Source of the DNA: Archangium gephyra
GTDB lineage: Bacteria > Myxococcota > Myxococcia > Myxococcales > Myxococcaceae
Assembly: GCA_003243425.1 (NCBI GenBank)
Contig: QFQP01000035.1
Location: forward strand, 1-64,000
Length of the DNA stretch: 64,000 bases
Direction: 5' to 3'
The stretch's first letter is position 1. The number at the start of each line of letters is the position of its first letter. Position numbers and translations under genes: made by a program. Below are positions 52,444 to 60,526 of the stretch, piece after piece. The notes below the pieces were generated by a model, which had not been told where the DNA came from, ran no database searches, and saw nothing but the letters and a program-made list of their open reading frames with translations.

Positions 52444-53599
52444 TCTCGGTCACCTCGCCGCGCGGCCCGATGCGGAACGGAGGCCCCCAGTACCCGGTGC
52501 CGTTGCTGGTGTACGTGGGCACGCCGTCGATGACCTCGAAGCCGCCGATGACCGGCTGCTGCAGCTTCACGAAGAACATGAACGGGAAGATCTGCCCGCC
52601 GTGCGTGTGGCCGCTCAACATCAGCGACACCTTCGAGTCTTTCGCGGCGCTCGCGAAGCGCGGCTGGTGACACAGCAACACGCGCGGCACGCCGGCCGGC
52701 GCATTGGCGAAGGCAGCGTTCACGTCAGACGCGTGCGCTTCTGAAAAGCGGCGGCCCTCGACGTCGGTCACGCCGCCGATGACCAGCTTCCCGTCGCCCA
52801 CCACGCGGTGTTCGTTGTGCAGCACGTTGAAGCCGAGGCGCCGCGCCTCCGCCTCCCACGCCGAACCGCCGTGGTAGTACTCGTGATTTCCCGTCACGTA
52901 GAACACGCCGTGCTTGCCGCGCAGCCCACCGAGCGGCGCCACTTCGTCGCGCAGCTTGTTCACCGAGCCGTCGATCATGTCGCCGGTCACCACCACCGCG
53001 TCGGCGTTCAGTGCATTGACCTGATCCGTCACCAGCTGCGCGAACGTGCGGTCGAGCGTCTCGCCGATGTGCACGTCGCTGATCTGCGCGATGCGGTACC
53101 CGTCGAGCGACTTGTCGAGGCCGGGAATGTCGACGGTGATCCGTTTCGTCTCGGGGCGTCGCGAGATCCAGAAGCCCCACGCCAGCGCGGGAATCACCAG
53201 CGCCATCACGCCCACCGCGCGCCACACCGGCCATTGCGAGTCGAGCGTGGTCGTCTTGCTCACCGCCCAGAACGCGAGGTCGCTCACGCCGGTGGCGACC
53301 ACCAGCAGCCCGAACGCGCCCATCCACACGAAGCCGAACCACTGCGCGACCTTCGCGATGGGCCGCGGAAGAAAGCGGCCGCCGAGGAAACCGCCGAACA
53401 ACGAGAGGAGGAACGTCCACAACAACGTCCACGCGCCGGTGGCGAACGGCTGCGGCACCTGCGCGTCGTCGATCAACCGCAGGCCGAGATACCAGTGCAG
53501 GCCCACCACCAGCGTCATCGCGATGCTCAGCAGCACGAAGCCGCGCACGAACAACAGGACGGGTACGTCTCTGACTCCGGCATCGCGCGTTTCACTCAT
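52424..53599 (-). CDS. Membrane-anchored metallophosphoesterase (YkuE-like)
   Basis: A 391-residue protein. Four or five N-terminal hydrophobic segments (residues 12-160) precede a calcineurin-type phosphoesterase domain with all metal motifs: SDVHIG, GDMIDG, GNHEYY, SGHTHGGQ. The family member YkuE/YaeI acts on lipid or UDP-sugar diphosphates at the membrane. Not obviously in an operon. Confidence 0.87.
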   Translation of the reverse strand: MSETRDAGVRDVPVLLFVRGFVLLSIAMTLVVGLHWYLGLRLIDDAQVPQPFATGAWTLLWTFLLSLFGGFLGGRFLPRPIAKVAQWFGFVWMGAFGLLVVATGVSDLAFWAVSKTTTLDSQWPVWRAVGVMALVIPALAWGFWISRRPETKRITVDIPGLDKSLDGYRIAQISDVHIGETLDRTFAQLVTDQVNALNADAVVVTGDMIDGSVNKLRDEVAPLGGLRGKHGVFYVTGNHEYYHGGSAWEAEARRLGFNVLHNEHRVVGDGKLVIGGVTDVEGRRFSEAHASDVNAAFANAPAGVPRVLLCHQPRFASAAKDSKVSLMLSGHTHGGQIFPFMFFVKLQQPVIGGFEVIDGVPTYTSNGTGYWGPPFRIGPRGEVTEITLRAV

Positions 53600-53827
53600 G
53601 AACGACCGCGAACGTAATGGTGCAGGTCAGGTGATGCTCGACTCGTGGCAACCCCCAACAATTCTTCAAGCGAGGTGCACCGCGCGGTGACGTTGCTGGA
53701 GCACCATCGCTCCACACCTACAGTGTGCGTGCTGTCAAAGTTCCTGCACCGCAAGTCTTTGAAGCAACTCGGGAATTCCGCTCGCGAGAATGAGTGCAGA
53801 TTCGTTTGAGCCCAACAGGAGTTCACC
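53600..53827. other. 228-base intergenic region
   Basis: Divergent promoters for the phosphoesterase and the CHAP gene must lie here. GCTGGAGCACCATCGC is partly self-complementary but no clear promoter box or gene is visible. AGGAG at about 53817 is the ribosome site of the CHAP gene. Confidence 0.3.
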
Positions 53828-54802
53828 ATGCCCGTCAGCCCCGCTCGCAACGTCAACACCCGCATTCAGACCACCGGCAGCTCGCCCACGCTCAAGCAGG
53901 GCGCGAGCGGCGCTTCGGTCACCGAGCTGCAGAACCTGCTCTCGAAGGCGGGCTTCTCGGCGGGCTCGGCTGACGGCGCGTTCGGCCCGAAGACGCTGGC
54001 GGCGGTCAAGCGCTTCCAGGCTTCGAAGGGTCTTGCGACCGATGGCGTGGTGGGCCCGAAGACGTGGTCGGCGCTGCGGGCCGCGCAGACCTCGACGCCT
54101 CCGACGGGCGCTGCGAGCCCCACGCTGCGCTCCGGTGATTTCGGCGCCGACGTGCAGAAGCTCCAGGAGGCGCTCAAGAAGCACGGCCATTCGCCCGGCA
54201 CCGTCGACGGGAACTTCGGCGCCAACACGCGCTCGGCGGTCGTGAAGTTCCAGCGCGCGAAGGGCCTCGAGGCCGACGGCGTGGTGGGCCCCGCGACGTG
54301 GCGTGCGCTCAATGGCCCCGTGTCGTCGACGCCCGTGAACCCCACGCAGCCGGTGAACGACGCCCAGTTCCGTCAGCGCCTGCTCGACGTGGCGCGCGGT
54401 GAAATCGGCAACGTCGAAACCGGCAGCAACAAGGGCGAGATCCTCAAGTACCCGAACGCGTTCGGCCGCGGCTCCGAGGCGTGGTGCGCCGACTTCACCA
54501 GCTGGGTCTCGAAGCAGTCGGGCGGCACCATGAACAACCCGTGGACGCCCGGCGTGGTCGCCGAGCTCAAGCGCAACGGCGACTGGAAGGGCAAGTCGAA
54601 CCCGCAGCCCGGTGACCTCGTGCTCTTCGACTGGGACGGTGACGGCGGCGCGGACCACATCGGCCTCGTCGAGAAGGTGAACGCCGACGGCAGCATCGGC
54701 ACCATCGAAGGCAACACCGAGAACGAGCAGACCGGCCGCGAAGGCGTGTGGCGTCGCACGCGCACCATGGGCACGGTCCTCGGCTTCGGAAACCCGTACT
54801 GA
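53828..54802 (+). CDS. Peptidoglycan-binding CHAP-type amidase
   Basis: A 324-residue cell-wall hydrolase. Two peptidoglycan-binding domains (about residues 21-85 and 98-163), each with LQ-x2-L-x5-G-x6-G-x-FG-x2-T and DGVVGP-x-TW. A CHAP-like domain follows with active-site C220 (AWCADF), H277 (DHIGLV) and N296 (EGNT). No signal peptide is seen: it begins MPVSPARNVNTRIQ. It may leave the cell by lysis, by a non-classical route, or work as a phage-like lysin or toxin. Confidence 0.88.
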   Translation: MPVSPARNVNTRIQTTGSSPTLKQGASGASVTELQNLLSKAGFSAGSADGAFGPKTLAAVKRFQASKGLATDGVVGPKTWSALRAAQTSTPPTGAASPTLRSGDFGADVQKLQEALKKHGHSPGTVDGNFGANTRSAVVKFQRAKGLEADGVVGPATWRALNGPVSSTPVNPTQPVNDAQFRQRLLDVARGEIGNVETGSNKGEILKYPNAFGRGSEAWCADFTSWVSKQSGGTMNNPWTPGVVAELKRNGDWKGKSNPQPGDLVLFDWDGDGGADHIGLVEKVNADGSIGTIEGNTENEQTGREGVWRRTRTMGTVLGFGNPY

Positions 54803-55111
54803 GCAGGCCGCGAGTTCGTCGGGTACCGCGCGCACGACTGACCTTCGCGGTTGGTCGTGCGTCGTCGTTTCGTGCAGCATCGTGCGATGTGCGCCCACCC
54901 GCTGGCGTCGACGAGGTCGGTGGCGTTGCGTGAAGCTCGCCACCTGCGACGACGAGCACGGCAGGTGAGAGCGGGGCTGCCCTTCGACATTCGTGCGGAC
55001 TCCCGCGCGCCCGTCGTGGTGCTCCCGAAGCACGCGTCGTGCCCTGGGCGGAAAAAAGCCGCGGCCACCGCACCGAACATCTTTCAACCCCCGACGGCGG
55101 AGTGACGCGAC
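54803..55111. other. 309-base intergenic region, no convincing gene
   Basis: An Arg/His-rich open frame at 54851-55105 has neither a ribosome site nor a recognisable product. I see no strong hairpin with a T-tract. Nothing else supported. Confidence 0.4.
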
Positions 55112-55837
55112 ATGAACGACGCGCTGCGTGTGCGACTCGAAGGTGCGTGGGAGACGCTGCTGTCGACGACGGAGACCTTCGAGCGCGCCGCGAGGTCGCT
55201 GTCGCGTGGTCAGACCGACCACGTCGCCCGCGCGGTGGCGCTGCGTGACGCCGAAGAGACGCGCCGTGCTCGTGACGCCGTCGAGCGGCTGGCTGGCGAA
55301 GAACCCGAACTGAACACGTTGCTCGAGCGCTACCGCAGCGCGCGCGGTGCGTTCGTGGAAGCGCTGCAGTCGCGCGCCCATGAGCTCGGCCTCGAGGGCC
55401 CGGCCAATCGTGAACTCGTCGAAGCGCTCGAGCGGGACGTGCTGTGGGAAGGCCGCGCGGTGAACTGGCCGGCGACGGCGCTGTTCGCCTGCATCGGCGT
55501 GTTCATCGGCTTTGCCAGCCTGTTTCGCCACCCGGAGTTCTGGTTTCTGGGCCCCGTCTGCGCGTTCGCGGTGGTGCTCGCCAACGTGTTCACGGCGCCG
55601 AAGCTGCGCGTCACCAGGCAGACCGTGGTGGTCGGCTACCAGTCGTTCCGCCTCGACGAAGTTCGCGGCTGTCGCGTGGTGCGCGTCGAGCACCGCACCA
55701 GCAAGGGGCACCGCACCGACACCTTCATCGAGTTCGAGCTCGAGCAGCAGCGCGTGGAGCGCATCAAGGTGCCCTTCGTGCCCGACGGGTTCTCGGCGGC
55801 GATGACCGCGCTCGGCCTCCCGCTGCTCAGCGCCTGA
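55112..55837 (+). CDS. Membrane protein with coiled coil, unknown
   Basis: A 241-residue protein. The first 115 residues are helical and charged (TFERAARSLSRGQTDHVARAVALRDAEETRRARDAVERL), then two close hydrophobic segments (WPATALFACIGVFIGFASLF, FWFLGPVCAFAVVLANVF), then a C-terminal beta domain (LRVTRQTVVVGYQSFRLDEVRGCRVVRV) like a PH-type or bPH2 domain of unknown role. GGAG is upstream. It converges on, and overlaps by 11 bases, the methyltransferase gene. Confidence 0.62.
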   Translation: MNDALRVRLEGAWETLLSTTETFERAARSLSRGQTDHVARAVALRDAEETRRARDAVERLAGEEPELNTLLERYRSARGAFVEALQSRAHELGLEGPANRELVEALERDVLWEGRAVNWPATALFACIGVFIGFASLFRHPEFWFLGPVCAFAVVLANVFTAPKLRVTRQTVVVGYQSFRLDEVRGCRVVRVEHRTSKGHRTDTFIEFELEQQRVERIKVPFVPDGFSAAMTALGLPLLSA

Positions 55838-56450
55838 AGACGAGGAAGAACTGCTCGGGCAGCAGGTCGTGCCTGGTGGCCAGCTTGTAGCCGGCGGCGC
55901 CCAGCTCATCGACGACCACGTCGGTGCCGACCTTCATGTCCACCGGCGGGCCCATCTTCGACTCACGCTTGAAGTCGATGATCACGATGCGGCCGTCGGG
56001 CTTCAACTTGTCGGCGAGCTTCGCGAAGTAGACCTTCCGCGCTTCGAGGTGATGGTACGTGTTCACGATGATGATCACGTCCACCGGCTCGGGGATCTTC
56101 GGGTCGTCGAAGGCCGCCAGGTGCGAGGTGAGGTTGGTCAGCTCCTCCTTTTCGGCGCGCGCGTTGAGGTACTCGACCATCGAGCTCTCGACGTCGAGCC
56201 CGTAGACGCGGCCCCCGGTGACGACCTTCGCCAGCCGCGTCGAGAAGTAGCCGGTCGCCGAGCCGATGTCGGCCACGCGCGCGGTCTTCGTCAGGTTCAA
56301 CGCGGCGATGACTTCGTCGGGCTTCTGCCATTCGTCGCGTGCCGGGTCGTCGAAGCTCCTGGCCCAGGCGTTGGCGTCGTCGAACGCGTGGTGCTGGTGA
56401 GACGTCGCGCAGCCGGCGAGGAGGAGAAACGAGAGCAGCGTGGTTCGCAT
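55827..56450 (-). CDS. SAM-dependent methyltransferase with lipoprotein signal
   Basis: MRTTLLSFLLLAGC is a lipoprotein signal, followed by a class I methyltransferase domain: ARVADIGSATGYFSTRLAKVV (motif I), VYGLDVESSMVEYL and DVIIIVNTYHHLEARKVYFAKLADKLKPDGRIVIIDF. Length 207. SAM is normally in the cytoplasm, so a lipoprotein form is odd; similar secreted methyltransferase-like lipoproteins are known from database entries, with no settled function. I chose ATG 56450 for the lipobox. Confidence 0.75.
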   Translation of the reverse strand: MRTTLLSFLLLAGCATSHQHHAFDDANAWARSFDDPARDEWQKPDEVIAALNLTKTARVADIGSATGYFSTRLAKVVTGGRVYGLDVESSMVEYLNARAEKEELTNLTSHLAAFDDPKIPEPVDVIIIVNTYHHLEARKVYFAKLADKLKPDGRIVIIDFKRESKMGPPVDMKVGTDVVVDELGAAGYKLATRHDLLPEQFFLVFRR

Positions 56451-56492
56451 CACTGAGGCGCTTGTAATGCCGTCGTGCTTGGGTGCCATTCC

Positions 56493-57578
56493 ATGGATCT
56501 GTTCCGCGACTGCGCGAGTCTGTTCATCGTCGGCTTCCCCGGAACCTCGCCGGACGCGGAGGTGAAGCGGCTCATCGACGACGGCGTGGGTGGCGTCATT
56601 CTCTTCAAGCGCAACGTGGAGTCGCCCGCGCAGGTCGCCGCGCTCGTGCGTGAATTGAAGACGTACGCGAAGCGGCCGCTGCTCGCGTCGGTCGATCAAG
56701 AAGGCGGTCGCGTCGCGCGGCTGCGAGGTGCGCCGTTCACTGCCTTGCCGCCCATGCGTCAGCTCGGGCTCACCGGTGACGCGGCGCTCGTCGAACGCGC
56801 GGGCCGATTGCTCGCCTTCGAGTGCCGCGCCATGGGCTTCGACGTCGACTTCGCGCCCGTCGTCGACGTGGACACCAACCCCGCGAACCCCGTCATCGGA
56901 GATCGCTCGTTTCATCGCGACGCGAAAGAGGTCGCGCGCCTCGGCGTGGCGTTGTCGCGGGGGCTCGAAGCCGGTGGCGTGGCCTCGTGCGCGAAACACT
57001 TTCCCGGTCACGGCGACACGTCTCAAGACTCACACCACCAGCTCCCGTCACTCCCGCACGGCATGGACCGGCTGCGTGACGTCGAGCTGCTCCCCTTCGC
57101 CGCGTACGCGAAGGCCGGCCTCGCCTCGGTGATGACCGCGCACGTCATCTTCGACGCGCTCGACCCCGGCGTGCCCGCCACCATGAGCGAGCCGGTGATG
57201 CAGGGGCTCTTGCGTCGTGAGCTCGGCTTCGAAGGCGTGGTGGTGAGCGACGACCTCGAGATGAAGGCCATCAGCGAACACTTCTCGGTGGAGCGCGCGG
57301 TCGTCGACGGCGTGAAGGCCGGCGTCGACGCCTTCCTCGTGTGCCACCGCCACGACGTGCAGCGCCGCGCCATTCAAGCGCTGGTGAAGGCCGTCGAGTC
57401 CGGTGAAGTCGCGCGCGCCCGTCTCGACGAAGCGCGAAGCCGCGTGGCTGCCCTGGTGCAGCGCTTCGTGCACGGTCCGGAAGATCTGCTGTCCACCCTC
57501 GGCTCGCCCGAACACGAGGCGCTGCGAACCGGTCTTTCTGTCGACACCTTCGCAGGCCGCGACCCGACGGAGGTCTGA
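56493..57578 (+). CDS. nagZ: Beta-N-acetylhexosaminidase, peptidoglycan recycling
   Basis: Family 3 glycoside hydrolase of 361 residues that removes GlcNAc from anhydro-muropeptides in the cytoplasm. Motifs: DQEGGRVARLRG, DVDFAPVVDVDTNP, AKHFPGHGDTSQDSHHQLP with the His-Asp dyad, and VVVSDDLEMKAIS with the catalytic Asp near residue 253. ATG 56493 is chosen; an in-frame TTG at 56475 would add six residues. Divergent from the methyltransferase gene. Confidence 0.92.
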   Translation: MDLFRDCASLFIVGFPGTSPDAEVKRLIDDGVGGVILFKRNVESPAQVAALVRELKTYAKRPLLASVDQEGGRVARLRGAPFTALPPMRQLGLTGDAALVERAGRLLAFECRAMGFDVDFAPVVDVDTNPANPVIGDRSFHRDAKEVARLGVALSRGLEAGGVASCAKHFPGHGDTSQDSHHQLPSLPHGMDRLRDVELLPFAAYAKAGLASVMTAHVIFDALDPGVPATMSEPVMQGLLRRELGFEGVVVSDDLEMKAISEHFSVERAVVDGVKAGVDAFLVCHRHDVQRRAIQALVKAVESGEVARARLDEARSRVAALVQRFVHGPEDLLSTLGSPEHEALRTGLSVDTFAGRDPTEV

Positions 57579-57595
57579 CGCTACGCTGCGCGGGC

Positions 57596-58537
57596 ATGCG
57601 CGCGCCAAAAAGTGGACAGAATGTCGTCGATGTCGAGCCGCTCTTTGTCTCGAACGCGATGAAACGTCTGCTTTCGCAGGTCGACCGCGTCGCCAATAAA
57701 GACGTAACAGTCATGTTTCTGGGTGAAACCGGCACCGGCAAGGAAGTTCTGGCGCGGCATTGCCACGCCAACTCCAGGCGGCGCGCGGGGCCCTTCGTGC
57801 CGGTGAACTGCGCGGCGATCCCCGAAGCGTTGTTCGAGAGCGAGCTCTTCGGCCGCGAACGTGGCGCCTTCACCGGTGCGCACGCGCGCGCAGAAGGGAA
57901 GGTCGAGTCGGCCTCGGGCGGCACCTTGTTCCTCGACGAGCTGGCGGAGCTGCCGCTCGCGCTTCAACCCAAGCTGCTGCGTTTCCTCGAAACGCGCCGC
58001 TTCAGCCGCGTGGGTGGAACGGTGAAGTTGTCTGCCGATGTGCGACTCATCTGCGCGTCGGGCAAGTCACTCGAAGCCGAAGTGAAGGCGGGCCGTTTTC
58101 GCCCCGACCTCTATTACCGCGTGCAGGTCATCTCGCTCACGGTGCCGCCGTTGCGTGAGCGCACGGCCGACATCGAGCCGCTCATCGACGCGTTCCTCGC
58201 GCACTTCAGCCGCGTGCACGGCGTGGTGGCGCCGCGGTTGAGCCGCTCGTTGCGCGCGGCGCTGATCAGAGCCCAGTGGCCGGGAAACGTGCGCGAGCTG
58301 CGCAACCGGCTCGAATACCTGACGCTGATGTACGAGGGAGAACGACTCTCGCGCGACGCGCTGCCGCCGCTGGCCGCCGCGGCCGTCGAAGTGCTCACAC
58401 TGCCACTCGACCTCACGCTCGCCGAGATGCAGGACCGCATCATCGACGCGGTGCTCGCCAGCGAGTCGGGCAACCGCACGCGCGCTTCGAAGCGGCTCGG
58501 CGTCAGCGCACGCACCCTCGCGCGCCGGGGCAGGTAA
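57596..58537 (+). CDS. Sigma-54-dependent activator, AAA domain plus HTH only
   Basis: A 313-residue bacterial enhancer-binding protein. Walker A GETGTGKE (43-50), the sigma-54 contact loop GAFTGA (90-95), Walker B TLFLDELAEL, and RPDLYYRVQVISLTVPPLRERTADI are intact. A Fis-type HTH (NRTRASKRLGVSARTLARR) ends the chain. There is no receiver, PAS or FHA domain, as in PspF, so activity must be controlled in trans. A textbook sigma-54 promoter begins 13 bases after its stop, ahead of the small gene at 58583. Confidence 0.88.
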   Translation: MRAPKSGQNVVDVEPLFVSNAMKRLLSQVDRVANKDVTVMFLGETGTGKEVLARHCHANSRRRAGPFVPVNCAAIPEALFESELFGRERGAFTGAHARAEGKVESASGGTLFLDELAELPLALQPKLLRFLETRRFSRVGGTVKLSADVRLICASGKSLEAEVKAGRFRPDLYYRVQVISLTVPPLRERTADIEPLIDAFLAHFSRVHGVVAPRLSRSLRAALIRAQWPGNVRELRNRLEYLTLMYEGERLSRDALPPLAAAAVEVLTLPLDLTLAEMQDRIIDAVLASESGNRTRASKRLGVSARTLARRGR

Positions 58538-58549
58538 TTCCCGAGAGTC

Positions 58550-58565
58550 CGGTATGACTCTTGCT
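58550..58565 (+). promoter_or_regulatory. Sigma-54 (-24/-12) promoter
   Basis: CGGTATGACTCTTGCT fits the consensus YGGYAYR-N4-TTGCW at every defined position. The GG at 58551-58552 and GC at 58563-58564 have the exact -24/-12 spacing. Transcription would start near 58576, seven bases before the ATG of the next gene. A gene for a sigma-54 activator lies just upstream. Confidence 0.75.
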
Positions 58566-58582
58566 GTCGTTGCGCGTTCGTC

Positions 58583-58870
58583 ATGCAGCGACTGCTCGGA
58601 ACGCTTCCGAACGTCATAAGCGCAGTGTGGTTGGTGGCCGTCGACGGCCGCTGGACGGCCATCGAGTCGTTCGGCGGCTTCGACGTGAACTGGGCGTTGT
58701 CGGTGCTCGGCAAGGCGGAGCACCTCGAGCTGGTGACGAGCACCGCAGACGCCCTGCACGTGGTGGTGGCCGACCGCCGTCGCGCGTTGCTCCTCGGGCG
58801 TCCCCGCGATGCAGACGTGAGCGCAGCGCTCGCGCACGCACGCGGCGTGGTGCGCACGGAGGTCTCGTGA
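58583..58870 (+). CDS. Small protein of the Roadblock gene cluster
   Basis: A 95-residue protein: PNVISAVWLVAVDGRWTAIESFGGFD, a helix, then LHVVVADRRRALLLGRP and a C-terminal helix. The alternation of strands and helices with VAVDG could be a Roadblock/LC7-like fold, but I am not sure. The stop overlaps the next start as GTGA. It is the first gene after the sigma-54 promoter. Confidence 0.6.
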   Translation: MQRLLGTLPNVISAVWLVAVDGRWTAIESFGGFDVNWALSVLGKAEHLELVTSTADALHVVVADRRRALLLGRPRDADVSAALAHARGVVRTEVS

Positions 58871-59667
58871 CCGTCATGCTGCGCACGCCGCTGACGTCAC
58901 CGCTCGCGGGCGAGCGCTTTCATCGGCTCGCCACCGCCCTGGCGGGCGTGGAAGCGCAGACCGCGATGTTGCGCGTGCACGGCGAAGACGGCGTGGGCGG
59001 CGTGTTCGTCGACGAGGGCCGCATCGCGTGGGCGGTGGCGCCAGGCACGAGCCGCTTCGTCGCAGATCGCCTCGTGAGCGCAGGCGTGGATCGGCAGATC
59101 ATCCGCGAGCTGGTCGATGAAGGCCGCCGCACCGGCGTGCCGCTCGGGCAGATCGTGGTCTCGCGCGGCCTGATGTCTGCGGGTGCGTTCGCCGAGCTGC
59201 TCTTCGAGCACACCGTGTTCTCGCTCGGGCTGATGACCTCACAGCGGCTCGGCGCCACCGAGCGCCTCGGGCGCATCGGGGGCTCCTTCGCCAACGCCTT
59301 CACCTTTCCCATGGTCTCGTTGCTCGCCGAGAGCGTGCGGCGTCGCACCGGCGCCATCGCGGTGGTCGACGCGTTGCCCGAGACGCCGTTGATGGCCGTC
59401 GAGGTCTCGGTCGTCGATGGCTACCCGTTACCGGTGCGCGTGTTGAGCGACCGTGAGCCGCGCCTCTCGGAGTTGCTCCAGCTCGCGACCGAAGCGCAGG
59501 GCGTGGTGGCGATGTTGGGCGCGGGCACCGCGAGCTTCCGCCGCCGCGGGCGTTGCTGGTCCGTCGCGGGAGATGCGTCGTCGTTCGTCGTCAGTGAAGG
59601 CCGTTCGCCGCTCAGCTTCGCGTGGATGCTGGGCGCGCACGGAAGGCAGAGCAGGTCACCGTCGTAG
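58867..59667 (+). CDS. DUF4388 (PATAN)-like protein
   Basis: A 266-residue protein beginning at the GTG of the GTGA overlap. The N-terminal part, LATALAGVEAQTAMLRVHGEDGVGGVFVDEGRIAWAVAPG, followed by RRTGVPLGQIVVSRGLMSAGAFAELLFEHTVFSLG, resembles the PATAN/DUF4388 domain of signalling proteins, which binds effector proteins. The C-terminal 110 residues are a mixed domain I cannot name. Its role is likely regulatory and tied to the Roadblock genes. Confidence 0.65.
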   Translation: MTVMLRTPLTSPLAGERFHRLATALAGVEAQTAMLRVHGEDGVGGVFVDEGRIAWAVAPGTSRFVADRLVSAGVDRQIIRELVDEGRRTGVPLGQIVVSRGLMSAGAFAELLFEHTVFSLGLMTSQRLGATERLGRIGGSFANAFTFPMVSLLAESVRRRTGAIAVVDALPETPLMAVEVSVVDGYPLPVRVLSDREPRLSELLQLATEAQGVVAMLGAGTASFRRRGRCWSVAGDASSFVVSEGRSPLSFAWMLGAHGRQSRSPS

Positions 59668-59703
59668 CCGTAGGTCCCCACAACCAGAGGGCAGTTCAAC
59701 ACC

Positions 59704-60069
59704 ATGAGCACCATCAAGCAGTCGTTGGAAGAGTTGATGAAGATTGAAGGCGCGTTGGGCGCGTGCGTCGTCGATTACAAGAGCGGTCTCGCGCTCGGAT
59801 CGATCGGCGGCGGTCAGGCGCTGAACATCGAAGTGGCGGCCGCCGGGAACTCCGAGGTCATCCGCTCGAAGATGAAGGTGATGAGCCAGCTGGGCATCAA
59901 CGAGAAGATCGAAGACATGCTGATCAGCTTGAGCGGCCAGTACCACATCGTTCGGCCGCTCTCGAACCACGGCAACCTCTTCATCTACATGGCGTTGAAC
60001 CGCGCGACCTCGAACCTCGCGCTCGCCCGCTTCAAGATTCAGGAAGTCGAAGGCGCGTTGAAGGTCTGA
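59704..60069 (+). CDS. Roadblock/LC7 domain protein
   Basis: A 121-residue single-domain protein: KQSLEELMKIEGALGACVVDYKSGLALGSIGGGQALNIEVAAAGNSEVIRSKMKVMSQLG and ALNRATSNLALARFKIQEVEGAL are typical. Such proteins (for example MglB) form dimers that regulate Ras-like GTPases. No GTPase gene is adjacent. It follows the DUF4388-like gene after 36 bases and may share its sigma-54 transcript. Confidence 0.85.
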   Translation: MSTIKQSLEELMKIEGALGACVVDYKSGLALGSIGGGQALNIEVAAAGNSEVIRSKMKVMSQLGINEKIEDMLISLSGQYHIVRPLSNHGNLFIYMALNRATSNLALARFKIQEVEGALKV

Positions 60070-60525
60070 TCAGTTCGACGGTTCCCGTCGGGGGCCGTCG
60101 AGTTGCTCCAGCAGCGCACGCGCATCACGGCGGAGCTCGTCGGCGATGCGCGTGTCCTTGGTCACTTCGATGGCCAGCGCGCGCGCCTCGGCCACGGTGA
60201 GCGGGTTGGCGAGCAGCAACCACGCACGCGAGAGCTGCAGCACGCGGAGCTCGCTGAGCAGGTCGCGATGTTCCACCGCCCCACGCTGCCACTGCCAACG
60301 CACGGCCACGTCGAGCTGATGCGCGGCGGCCTGCGCCTGGGTGACGAACACGCCGCGCGTGAGCGTCGCCCGCGTGGCCTGAATCAGCGGCGTGACCTCG
60401 TCGACCTCGAGAATGGCGCGGGCCCACGCTTCGTGGAGCGCGCGCAGCTGCATGACGACGTGCCCGCGAACGCCATGACCCAATTCGCGCTCGAGCTGCG
60501 CGCGCCTGGCTTCGAAGTCGCTCAT
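60070..60525 (-). CDS. Hypothetical helical protein
   Basis: A 151-residue Ala/Arg/Glu-rich protein (RRAQLERELGHGVRGHVVMQLRALHEAWARAILEVDEV, then a second helix pair). No motif recognised. Start lies one base from the stop of the upstream lipoprotein gene, and its stop abuts the convergent Roadblock stop. Confidence 0.55.
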   Translation of the reverse strand: MSDFEARRAQLERELGHGVRGHVVMQLRALHEAWARAILEVDEVTPLIQATRATLTRGVFVTQAQAAAHQLDVAVRWQWQRGAVEHRDLLSELRVLQLSRAWLLLANPLTVAEARALAIEVTKDTRIADELRRDARALLEQLDGPRREPSN

Positions 60526-60526
60526 C

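Noticed and set aside
54851..55105. An 84-residue open frame in the gap before 55112
   Set aside because: No ribosome site, Arg/His-rich, no recognisable content.
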